This document shows, piece by piece, positions 17,403 to 25,776 of a stretch of 64,000 nt of DNA. Under the pieces are notes generated by a model. That model searched no databases, was not told where the DNA came from, and was given only the letters and a program-made list of their open reading frames with translations. This stretch comes from JTS-RE37 sp963756115 (lineage in GTDB: Bacteria; Bacteroidota; Bacteroidia; Flavobacteriales; Flavobacteriaceae): positions 744,001 through 808,000 of the forward strand of contig CAVWMN010000003.1 in assembly GCA_963756115.1 (NCBI GenBank). Direction: 5' to 3'. Made by a program: the position numbers and the translations under genes. How positions within the stretch are numbered: the first letter of the stretch is position 1; every line of letters begins with the position of its first letter.

Positions 17403-20372
17403 ATGTGGCTTATTCAGATGATTGTTTTATTATTGGTATTGTCAATTCTCAGGTCTTTAATTCCTGTTCGGCATAAGCTGCTTTCAATTTTCATTTCCTT
17501 GCTTTTTGCCATCGTCTTCAGCATTCAATTGAGTTCTGTTGTAGTGACGGGGGAAATTGCGAACTATCGCTTTTATGAAAATTTCAACTTTACAGATGTG
17601 CTATCGGTGGCGGCATTCTTTGGGACCGAGGGTTTTTTATTAGCACTGTCATTGATACTGGGCACCTTCGCGATACATTACCTGAGCAAATTATTCAGTG
17701 TTAAAAGGGTCCGCAGGTCTATTTCGCTGGTTTTACTGCTATTGGGAATTACGATCCTCAGTACTTCCGGCGGGATCGTTAAGAATGCTTATGATACGCT
17801 GAGTCTTAAATTTGCGGGCGATGTCTCGTTTGACGAGGCACTCATGGCCTTGAACATACCCGCAAATAAGTATGTGCCAAAAGATGAAATAACAGCATCC
17901 AGAGGGAAAAACATCATAGTCCTGTCCTTAGAGTCCATGGAAAAAGGATATTTGGGGGAAAAGCTAAAACATCTTACCCCCAATTTGTCCCGACTGGCCC
18001 AACAGCATACCATGTATACTATGAATCAAAACCCCGGTTCCACCTGGACTTCGGGATCTATGTATACGGCCATCACCGGGGTTCCTGCCTTTTTTGGCAT
18101 CCATGGGAACAGTGTTTTTCAGAACAGCTATGAAAATAAACTTACAACCCTGGCGGATGTGCTGAAAAAGGCCGGTTATAATCTCCAGTATTTCATAGGA
18201 AAAAAGGAGTACTCCGGTATTGATGATATGTTGACATCCCTTGGATTTACCGTTAAATCGGAAAAAGATTTCGAAACCCGGTACGCTACGGTCGATTGGG
18301 GTATCCAGGACCTGGATCTTTTTGCCGAATTTAAAAAGGAAATCCTGTTAAAGAAAGACTCCGGCCAACCATTTGCACTGTTTTTATCTACCATTGCCAC
18401 CCATTTTCCCAATGGGGTGCCAGACGATCGGATCGATAGCCTGCTCCCACCTCAAAAAAGCAGGTTGGAACTTATGGCCTCGGCTACGGATTACAACGTG
18501 GCAGATCTGATAGAATTTCTCAATAAAGAGGAGCTGTTGTCCAATACCGTATTTTATATCTACCCTGATCACCTGCTTATGGGAAATAAATCGAGGGTCG
18601 TCGAAGATTTTGATGAGCGGTCTCTCTATTTATTGACCAATGCCACGCCATCCCAGACCGGCTATCCGATCCAGGAAGATATCTACCAAATAGACCTCCC
18701 AAAAATTATCCTGGCCGGGGCAGAAATAAAACATAATGCTGCCTTTTTGACCGATTACGTAACTGAAAAGGATAAGAACGCATTTTTGCGGAAAAATGAC
18801 GAAAACTTATTACGACTCAACGACGCCGCCCTTAAAACTCTGAATTGCCAGGAAGGTATCTACGTGTCTTTGGATGGTGAAAATGGTAAATTCATAATCA
18901 GGAACAAGGAGGACTTCGTGGTTCTGTCGAATACCCTGCCCAGTGTTGGTTCCTGTCAGCGCATTCTATTTGATGAACTGCTCAGGCCCGTCAGCAATTA
19001 TCAAATCGATATCTCCGAGGTATTGAACCCCCCATCCGCATTTGCATACCTGGACCTATTTCGGACCAACGGCATGTTATATGGGTCGCTTAAAGGAAAA
19101 TATCATTTCGGAATCACCAAAAGGGGAACCGATGAAATTATATTTAGTAAAAAGGACCTGGAACTGTTGGATGGCATTGATTTAATGCGTGAGCAGCAAC
19201 GCTATATACAGCTCTCCAGCAATAGCTGGAACGTTAAAAAACAGAGCTACTTTACCATTCGAGGTGATAAGGTAGTAATCCCCCGGGGCCTGACCATTAT
19301 TGTATTTAACTCCGCGTTGGAATACGAGTACAGGACATTTGATACCTATGGAAGTATCGCAGATGCAGCGGCCTTTGTGGATATTCTTCAAAAACTAAAA
19401 AAAGACAACGCCCAATATGTTATTCTTGCCCACGATTCCGCCGGTAAAAGTTTAACTCCCTATTCAAAAATCTTCCAGGATCTGGGATTCCCAACCCTGA
19501 GCGGTTTAAAAGACAGACAAGCATATATCATGTATAACCTTAACGGCAAAACCGATGAGATGGTTGATAATACAGGCATCAGTCATCAAGTGCTTTTACC
19601 ATCGATGGTCAAAAACAAGGTCTCCTATTTTTCGGAGCCAAAACCAGATTTTGAGCCCAGTATCGATCGCTACATCGCACATGCGGGTGGCATGATCGAT
19701 GGGGTGATGTACACGAATTCAAAGGAGGCCCTGGACAAAAGTTATGAGAGTGGTTTTCGATACTTTGAACTGGATATTGAACTAACCAGTGACGGGCATT
19801 TCGTTGCCGCCCATGACTGGAAACATTGGGCTAAGGAGACTAATTTCAGTGGCGATACCCCTGTCTCAAGAACTGAATTTCTAAAACATAAGATTCGGGG
19901 GAAATATACCACGCTAGATATGGAGGGAATCAATAAATGGTTTGCAAATCATCCCGATGCGGTTTTGGTTACCGACAAGGTTAATTCTCCGGCAAGGTTT
20001 GGGAAATTGTTCGTCGATAAGAGCCGACTGATTATGGAACTTTTCAGTCTTCCTGCAATAAGGGAGGCTGAATTAAACGGAATTTCAGTCTTAATTTCGG
20101 AACTCCCGTTAAGTCAAATCCAGGGCGACGTGGTTTCCTATCTAAAGGCTCATAAAGTTGGCTATGTATCCCTGTCCAGAAGGAACCTTGCCAATAAATG
20201 GGCCTTGCTTAAGAATCTAAGGGAGCAAGATATCAGGGTGTATGTTTACCACGTCAATTTTGATTCTGGAAGGGACGAGGCTTACGTTTTGGAAAACGAA
20301 ATCGGGTTAGTATACGGCATGTATGCCGATAAATGGATCCCGGCATTTTCGGAAAATACCAAACAGCCATAA
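17403..20372 (+). CDS. OpgB-like phosphoglycerol transferase fused to ILEI/FAM3-like and GDPD-like domains
   Basis: A 989-residue membrane-anchored fusion. Residues 1-130 hold about four transmembrane helices. Residues 165-450 form an alkaline-phosphatase-superfamily domain resembling phosphoglycerol transferase OpgB/MdoB: the metal ligand E177 is in LSLESMEKG, the probable nucleophile T216 is in GSTWTSGSMYTAITG, and YPDHLLMGN corresponds to the SDHLAMNN region. Residues 609-720 match the ILEI/FAM3 domain (IPRGLTIIVF, FDTYGS, AHDSAGKSL, LKDRQAYIM). Residues 755-980 resemble glycerophosphodiester phosphodiesterase with H760 in AHAGG, E789 and D791 in ELD, and H804 in HDW. I choose ATG 17403 over a TTG at 17385. 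It probably adds or trims glycerophosphate on the polysaccharide made by its neighbours; that role is inference. Confidence 0.85.
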   Translation: MWLIQMIVLLLVLSILRSLIPVRHKLLSIFISLLFAIVFSIQLSSVVVTGEIANYRFYENFNFTDVLSVAAFFGTEGFLLALSLILGTFAIHYLSKLFSVKRVRRSISLVLLLLGITILSTSGGIVKNAYDTLSLKFAGDVSFDEALMALNIPANKYVPKDEITASRGKNIIVLSLESMEKGYLGEKLKHLTPNLSRLAQQHTMYTMNQNPGSTWTSGSMYTAITGVPAFFGIHGNSVFQNSYENKLTTLADVLKKAGYNLQYFIGKKEYSGIDDMLTSLGFTVKSEKDFETRYATVDWGIQDLDLFAEFKKEILLKKDSGQPFALFLSTIATHFPNGVPDDRIDSLLPPQKSRLELMASATDYNVADLIEFLNKEELLSNTVFYIYPDHLLMGNKSRVVEDFDERSLYLLTNATPSQTGYPIQEDIYQIDLPKIILAGAEIKHNAAFLTDYVTEKDKNAFLRKNDENLLRLNDAALKTLNCQEGIYVSLDGENGKFIIRNKEDFVVLSNTLPSVGSCQRILFDELLRPVSNYQIDISEVLNPPSAFAYLDLFRTNGMLYGSLKGKYHFGITKRGTDEIIFSKKDLELLDGIDLMREQQRYIQLSSNSWNVKKQSYFTIRGDKVVIPRGLTIIVFNSALEYEYRTFDTYGSIADAAAFVDILQKLKKDNAQYVILAHDSAGKSLTPYSKIFQDLGFPTLSGLKDRQAYIMYNLNGKTDEMVDNTGISHQVLLPSMVKNKVSYFSEPKPDFEPSIDRYIAHAGGMIDGVMYTNSKEALDKSYESGFRYFELDIELTSDGHFVAAHDWKHWAKETNFSGDTPVSRTEFLKHKIRGKYTTLDMEGINKWFANHPDAVLVTDKVNSPARFGKLFVDKSRLIMELFSLPAIREAELNGISVLISELPLSQIQGDVVSYLKAHKVGYVSLSRRNLANKWALLKNLREQDIRVYVYHVNFDSGRDEAYVLENEIGLVYGMYADKWIPAFSENTKQP

Positions 20373-20398
20373 AAACCGGTTGGGAAATCCTCCGTATG

Positions 20399-22144
20399 TT
20401 ACTGTGGGTTTATACCTGGATTTTTTTGGGGGAGGGAAGAAAATACAGTAAACAAAAAAGCGATCATATATAAAGAAGTCGTAGTCCTGAAAGGAGATTC
20501 AATTAACATCAGCAATGCCACCAGCAAAGTAACCAGCAACATTGTTTTATTGCCCTTCCTTATGTAGTGGTAGCCCATAAACAGATAGGCGCAAACAAAG
20601 AGGAATGTTCCCAGTATCCCGTTCTCCAATAAATAGGTAAGGAACTGGTTGTGCGAATGGTTGCGCGCCAAAACACTGTTAAACCCTGCTCTTTGGGCCT
20701 GTTCCAAATTTTGAAGGACAGGTTCAGACATGCCGGTGCCATGGCCCAGCCAAATATTTTCTTTAAATACCTCCCATGATATGTACCATAATTGCATCCG
20801 TTCACTATCGACAACATCGATGAAATAAACGAGGGCCGTTGCTATAACAGCGAACATGGGAAGGGCTGTTTTGCCCAACGTTTTGAGTGGTACAGCGATC
20901 AAAAAGGGCAAAAGGAACAGCATCAGTAAGGAAAATCGGGATCCCAAAAGGGCCAGGGTGATAATGCAAAAAAGCGTATAGCTATAAGCCAATTTCCTGC
21001 TGATCTCTTTCCGCTGATAGCAATCATAACAAAAAATGACGCCGATCAACATAAAAAAGGACAGAAAGGTGGTGTGTGGATAATAAAGCCACGAATTTAA
21101 GATATGTGCTGTGTTTTTTATATCAATAAAATAAGAGGCAAATCCAATGTTATAGTAGTAACCATTATAGAAGATCAGAAGCAGCCAATTGACGATGCTG
21201 ATCGACATAACAATAAAATATACCATTATGTACATTTTCTTGATCTGTGTCGCACTATTCGTAAAATCGACCGAGGCCCCGATCAGGGCGAAAATCATAA
21301 AACCCAGTGGGATGGCCAATTTGGAGAAATTACCTTCCCCAATAAACAAGAGGGGTACTGCAAAAAAAACCACCAGCGAAAGCTGTATGGGTCCGAATTT
21401 AAGTTGCCTTTTTTTGTAAACCTCAAAAAAGGCGTATGCCAGCATCAATAACGAGCTAAAGGTTACCCAGGCTATCTTCAACGGAATTGCCACCAGGAAC
21501 AAACCGATGAAAATCAGTTTATAATCCGTATGGGTCTTCAGTTGTTTCAACCAACTTAATAATGGCAGTAAAAGGAGTGCCAGCCAGGGCACTACGAGCA
21601 AAAGGGTACGTTGCCACTTGGGGTATACCAACTCATTGACCGGGGCAAAGACCACGTAGGGATCAAAGGGTACCGTACGGGTGTCCAAAGAAAAAGTTGC
21701 CGGGCTTTTGTCCATGTTATCCAGACACACCAAAAGGCCCAGGTTCCTGTTAATATTTTCTTCCTGTAATACAAAAAGGGTGGCAGCATTGTTTGACAGT
21801 CCGACCGAATGGAGTGTAACCTCCTTTAGTTCAGGGTCCGAGCCAAAATCCAGTCTGATATGCTTTAATTGTTCCCCTTCTTTTAGCTGAAACGGGAATC
21901 GCAGGGTGCTCGGGCCTCGTTCCACATCCAAGGATACCTGCTGGTCAATGTTAAAGTCGCTCCCGGTGTCATAGAATAGCTGCATGCCACCTTTAGCAGG
22001 GTACAAAGTCCGCACCTCCAAGGTATAGTTCCCCCCGGACAATGAAGCTTTAAGCCGGTGGCCTACATAGGCATTGATCGCCAAGGAAATGGCCATGCAT
22101 ATCAGGATTTGTGTCACAATTGAAAACTTAATCCTCCGGTTCAT
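20399..22144 (-). CDS. O-antigen ligase/polymerase family membrane protein
   Basis: A 581-residue polytopic protein. After one N-terminal helix there is an extracytoplasmic segment of about 140 residues (beta-rich, residues 32-170), then about ten further helices. The Wzy_C/WaaL-type region contains LGSRFSLLML, the GHGTGMSEPV loop and RNHSHNQFLTYLLENGILG, where the HSHN segment is the usual large periplasmic loop motif. It could ligate the finished polymer to its acceptor or polymerise repeat units. Since the next gene upstream also looks like a polymerase, ligase is the more likely role here. Its ATG overlaps the upstream stop codon by four bases, so translation is coupled. Confidence 0.8.
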   Translation of the reverse strand: MNRRIKFSIVTQILICMAISLAINAYVGHRLKASLSGGNYTLEVRTLYPAKGGMQLFYDTGSDFNIDQQVSLDVERGPSTLRFPFQLKEGEQLKHIRLDFGSDPELKEVTLHSVGLSNNAATLFVLQEENINRNLGLLVCLDNMDKSPATFSLDTRTVPFDPYVVFAPVNELVYPKWQRTLLLVVPWLALLLLPLLSWLKQLKTHTDYKLIFIGLFLVAIPLKIAWVTFSSLLMLAYAFFEVYKKRQLKFGPIQLSLVVFFAVPLLFIGEGNFSKLAIPLGFMIFALIGASVDFTNSATQIKKMYIMVYFIVMSISIVNWLLLIFYNGYYYNIGFASYFIDIKNTAHILNSWLYYPHTTFLSFFMLIGVIFCYDCYQRKEISRKLAYSYTLFCIITLALLGSRFSLLMLFLLPFLIAVPLKTLGKTALPMFAVIATALVYFIDVVDSERMQLWYISWEVFKENIWLGHGTGMSEPVLQNLEQAQRAGFNSVLARNHSHNQFLTYLLENGILGTFLFVCAYLFMGYHYIRKGNKTMLLVTLLVALLMLIESPFRTTTSLYMIAFLFTVFSSLPQKNPGINPQ

Positions 22145-23331
22145 GGACTGGTAGTTTTTACAGCCGTGGTTATCTCCGCATTATCCTCTGTAGCATTGAG
22201 TTGGGTCAGTGAGGCAAGCGCAATCATAAAAAGGGATATCCCTATGGGGTTGTTGAAAAAAGGATTGGTCAGGGACAGTAAAATTACAAACAGCACACTC
22301 AGGAAAAAGGCTTTCCGTATCCCCGCAAAGCTCGTACCCCGGATGTATACATTGTACAATACGATAAAGAAAAGTGCCCAAAGTGACAGCCCAAGAATCC
22401 CCTGTTTGTGAAATACTTCCAGATAACCTATCTCCATGTGCACCTCACGGACGGGAACACCAATGCCAAAACCATGACCGATAAAAAAGCTTATTGGATT
22501 GACGCGGTCGATGACCTGTATCAGCTGTTGCACCCGTATGTTGTCGCTCAATACTTTGTCTCCAATTTCGAAGTTGCCAAAAAAGTACATACTGCCCAGG
22601 ACCAGAATTGCCGTTAAGATCAGCATCCTTACCTTTAATTTTAACAATAATGGGATGCCATAGAACAAGGCATATAAAAAACCGAACATCAAAATAAAGC
22701 CACGCGTGCCGGTAAGGATCATCGCGATCAGGATGATCAGGATCGCAGTTGCCTTATGTTTGGATTCCGTATGGATCCAAAAGATAAGCCCTACCACCAT
22801 ATAAAGGAACCCTTTATAGAAGAATAAACCCGCTGTCCCCCTGAAGATAAAGTCAGAAGGAGAAACTTTTGAATTTACGTATTCATAGAAGGAAAGAAAA
22901 TCCAGCTTTCCCAAAAGAAAGAGGACCTGTATCGCAATATAGCCCAATGCCATAAGCAGGGAGGTTTTCTTGATGAGGGAAACCACCAATTGTACGCGTT
23001 GTTCGCTGTCGATATAATAGCTAAAAAAGAGTATGCTAAAAAAATAGGAAAGCGGTTTTACATCTTCGGCGATCAATACAAAAGGTGCACCGTTCATCCA
23101 TCCCAAGAAAATATAAAACAATAGTATGAGAAATACACTGGCCATCAAAACCACCGTATATTTTGGAATTCTTTCACGATAAATAAAAAGTATGCCCGCA
23201 ATCGATATATTAAGGATAAACAACAACATCCGCAGCGTTGCGGGCCCTATTTCAAAAACCCTTCCGCCGCCACCAAGAAAAAGTTCCAAAAGGGTAATAA
23301 TCAAGATGATTCTAAGTAGACTTCGCATCAT
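22141..23331 (-). CDS. Wzy-type O-antigen/polysaccharide polymerase
   Basis: A 396-residue protein with about ten transmembrane helices and a periplasmic loop near the C-terminus containing FIGHGFGIGVPVREVHMEIG and LEVFHKQGILG, which is the pattern of Wzy-like polymerases. Sequence is poorly conserved in this group, so the call leans on topology and on its place between wzx and the ligase-like gene. It would join repeat units on the periplasmic side with length set by the Wzz protein of the same operon. Confidence 0.75.
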   Translation of the reverse strand: MMRSLLRIILIITLLELFLGGGGRVFEIGPATLRMLLFILNISIAGILFIYRERIPKYTVVLMASVFLILLFYIFLGWMNGAPFVLIAEDVKPLSYFFSILFFSYYIDSEQRVQLVVSLIKKTSLLMALGYIAIQVLFLLGKLDFLSFYEYVNSKVSPSDFIFRGTAGLFFYKGFLYMVVGLIFWIHTESKHKATAILIILIAMILTGTRGFILMFGFLYALFYGIPLLLKLKVRMLILTAILVLGSMYFFGNFEIGDKVLSDNIRVQQLIQVIDRVNPISFFIGHGFGIGVPVREVHMEIGYLEVFHKQGILGLSLWALFFIVLYNVYIRGTSFAGIRKAFFLSVLFVILLSLTNPFFNNPIGISLFMIALASLTQLNATEDNAEITTAVKTTSP

Positions 23332-23370
23332 TCAGAATGGGCTATACATATCAATATTACCATTTTTTCC

Positions 23371-24783
23371 TTACCCGACCCCTTTTTCCGCGAGCACCTG
23401 TCTCAAGAAGGCAAGATTATTATCCCTTTTCATGATTACCCAAACAAACAGTACCCAGGATATAGCGCAGCCCAAAACGATGATAAGACTATCATCAAAG
23501 ACATAATTGATCAATCCATACATTATGGCGGTTACAATAAGAACCAACAGGTTGACAGGGGAATGCAATAACAAAGCTGGCACCTCCTTTATGCTGTAGT
23601 AATAATACATCCCAAACAACACGAAATGAACCAGCACACTTGTCCACGCCGCCGCCAGGATTCCATATTTTGGAATAAGGGCCAGGTTCAGTGTTAAACT
23701 AACAATCAGGGAAATTGCCACAGTGATCACACGGTACACCTGTTTATTGGAAACTGTAAGCAGGTTGCCCAGCAAAGTCGATACCGTCCTCAAAATCAAA
23801 ACAATTGAAAAAGGCAAAACCAACACTGCGGCGCTACTATATTCCGGGGTATACAACAATTCCAATAATTCTGATCTAAAGGAAGTAAATGCCAAAAAGA
23901 GGGAACACCCTATGAGCAACAAATAAAGGAACGTCTTAGACAGAAAGGTGGACATGTTTTCTCTTCTGGACATTTTAAAGGATAAATAAGGTAGCAATAC
24001 ATTGGAAACAATATCCGAAAAGAGTGTCAAAATCAGCACGATCCTGAAAACCGCCTGGTAGAGGGCAACCTCTTTAGCGCCCAAAAAGATTGAAATAATT
24101 TGGGTGTCAACCATGAAATAGAAAATTCCAAGGATATTGAAGGCTCCAAAGGTCCAGCTGTTCCGGATAAGCTCCATAACCATCCCGCCCCTAAAGAAAT
24201 ACCCGGTAAAGGCATCCCTGCATAAAATGAAAGAAAAAATCAGCTGCACTCCCTTTGCCGCAAGTAAACAAAGAATCAAGTCTAACAGCCCCAACTGGAA
24301 ATACCAATATATAAAGACCCCGACAGTCACGGAAATGGCATAAATTACCGTAGACCAGGCGTATTTGCCAAAAAGGTTCTTTACCCTTAACAAGGCCTGA
24401 AGGTAAATGGTGAATGCCGCTAATGCAGAAAAACCCAGGTATAACATACCGGCCTTAAACCAAATATCACTATAAAATACCCATAAGTATATAAAAAAGA
24501 TGCCACTGGCCAATAGGGTAACGAGAACTTTGGCGAGGATACTGTTAAAAAGGTAGGTACTGCGGTGAAGGTCCTGTTGCGGATAGTCTTTGATAATCTT
24601 CAGTGAAAAACCAAAATCGGCTACTACCACAGCAAGGGCCGAAAGGGCTGCGCCGAAGCTAAGAATCCCAAAATCCTGTATTGGCATCAACTTGGCCAAT
24701 ACGATAAAGATTACGCTTCCGGTATATAACTGGAGTGCGGATGTTAAGGTGGACCAAAAGAGATTCCTGGAAATGGTGGCCAT
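23371..24783 (-). CDS. Wzx-type polysaccharide flippase
   Basis: A 470-residue protein with about twelve to fourteen transmembrane helices in the MOP/polysaccharide biosynthesis superfamily. It opens with ISRNLFWSTLTSALQLYTG and contains MPIQDFGILSFGAALSAL, typical of the N-terminal part of flippases. It would move lipid-linked repeat units across the inner membrane. The gene sits 10 bases after the MBL-fold lipoprotein gene and 40 bases before wzy on the same strand. Substrate specificity cannot be read from the sequence. Confidence 0.88.
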   Translation of the reverse strand: MATISRNLFWSTLTSALQLYTGSVIFIVLAKLMPIQDFGILSFGAALSALAVVVADFGFSLKIIKDYPQQDLHRSTYLFNSILAKVLVTLLASGIFFIYLWVFYSDIWFKAGMLYLGFSALAAFTIYLQALLRVKNLFGKYAWSTVIYAISVTVGVFIYWYFQLGLLDLILCLLAAKGVQLIFSFILCRDAFTGYFFRGGMVMELIRNSWTFGAFNILGIFYFMVDTQIISIFLGAKEVALYQAVFRIVLILTLFSDIVSNVLLPYLSFKMSRRENMSTFLSKTFLYLLLIGCSLFLAFTSFRSELLELLYTPEYSSAAVLVLPFSIVLILRTVSTLLGNLLTVSNKQVYRVITVAISLIVSLTLNLALIPKYGILAAAWTSVLVHFVLFGMYYYYSIKEVPALLLHSPVNLLVLIVTAIMYGLINYVFDDSLIIVLGCAISWVLFVWVIMKRDNNLAFLRQVLAEKGVG

Positions 24784-24792
24784 AGTTGTGGA

Positions 24793-25752
24793 TCAATCTA
24801 TTTGAAGGTTGCCCTGCAATCCCGCAACGTAGTTGACCTTAATGCCCAATTCGTCCATCCAACCTCTAACCGTAATGGTTTTCCAGGTCCCTGAATTTAT
24901 GGCCTTTCCTTCCAATTGATTGTTCCATAGCCATTTCGGCGTGGGCCATAGAGCATACCGGGCCTGTACCGCCGCGTAAAAATCTTTTTCAACCCCCGTT
25001 TGACCATGGTGCGCCATCTGCACATAATCCGCCTTAAGCTGATCTGCCGGATACCTTTTCAGAACTTCTTGCCCCCCTTCAGGACCCAGATCACCCAGAA
25101 ACAAAACAGATTTTGACTTTCCTGTTATTTTAAAGACCATTGAAGAATTATTGATTGCATTGTTGACGATTTTTTCATTGTACCCCCCAAAAACTTCCAT
25201 AGCGATCCCATTTGCCAATTGAAATTTGTCACCACTGCTCACCGCAACCACTTTTGATATGGATCTGCTTACGGTCTGGTTATAGCGGGCTACCACCTCA
25301 TAATTCTGAGGTTCGTTTTTTTGCACCCATTCATCCCCCAAAGGCACATGCAAGATGGTTTCGATCTCAATGGAACCCTTATCCAGTATTTCCAATAGCG
25401 CGCCAACGTGGTCTGAATGCGGGTGGGTCAGGATCCAGGTATCGATTTTACCCCCGAATTGATGTAAATAGCCTTCCAGAATGTGCGCCGTGAGCTTGCC
25501 GCCCCCGTCGATAACGATCAACTTGTTATCGTCTGTCCTAATAATATAACCCATTTGAACTTCCTCAAAGAAAGCATCCAATTGCCAGAGTGAAAAATCT
25601 TCCGTGCGATCTGGAAATGAAGTAATAGCTAAAGTCTCACTATTAACGTCAGATTTGGAACAGGATAATAGGAAAAAAAAGGAAAGCACGAAAAGTGTTA
25701 CACCCCGGAAAACGTTCGTAAGGCATGCCAATAAGAGGGTCCCCTGATGCAT
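24793..25752 (-). CDS. Metallo-beta-lactamase-fold lipoprotein (ComEC-like hydrolase domain)
   Basis: A 319-residue predicted lipoprotein: a hydrophobic signal ends in a lipobox LLSC with the acceptor cysteine at about residue 31. The following domain has the zinc motif THPHSDHVGALLEI and the DYVQMAHHGQTGVEK histidine segment, as in the soluble hydrolase domain of ComEC-like proteins. It has no channel domain and so is not a DNA-uptake protein by itself. It lies inside the polysaccharide operon between the methyltransferase-kinase and wzx, which suggests a periplasmic or outer-membrane phosphodiesterase acting on glycan or lipid-linked intermediates. That role is inference. Confidence 0.85.
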   Translation of the reverse strand: MHQGTLLLACLTNVFRGVTLFVLSFFFLLSCSKSDVNSETLAITSFPDRTEDFSLWQLDAFFEEVQMGYIIRTDDNKLIVIDGGGKLTAHILEGYLHQFGGKIDTWILTHPHSDHVGALLEILDKGSIEIETILHVPLGDEWVQKNEPQNYEVVARYNQTVSRSISKVVAVSSGDKFQLANGIAMEVFGGYNEKIVNNAINNSSMVFKITGKSKSVLFLGDLGPEGGQEVLKRYPADQLKADYVQMAHHGQTGVEKDFYAAVQARYALWPTPKWLWNNQLEGKAINSGTWKTITVRGWMDELGIKVNYVAGLQGNLQID

Positions 25753-25776
25753 TTCCTGACATTTTTAAGCAAGCGT

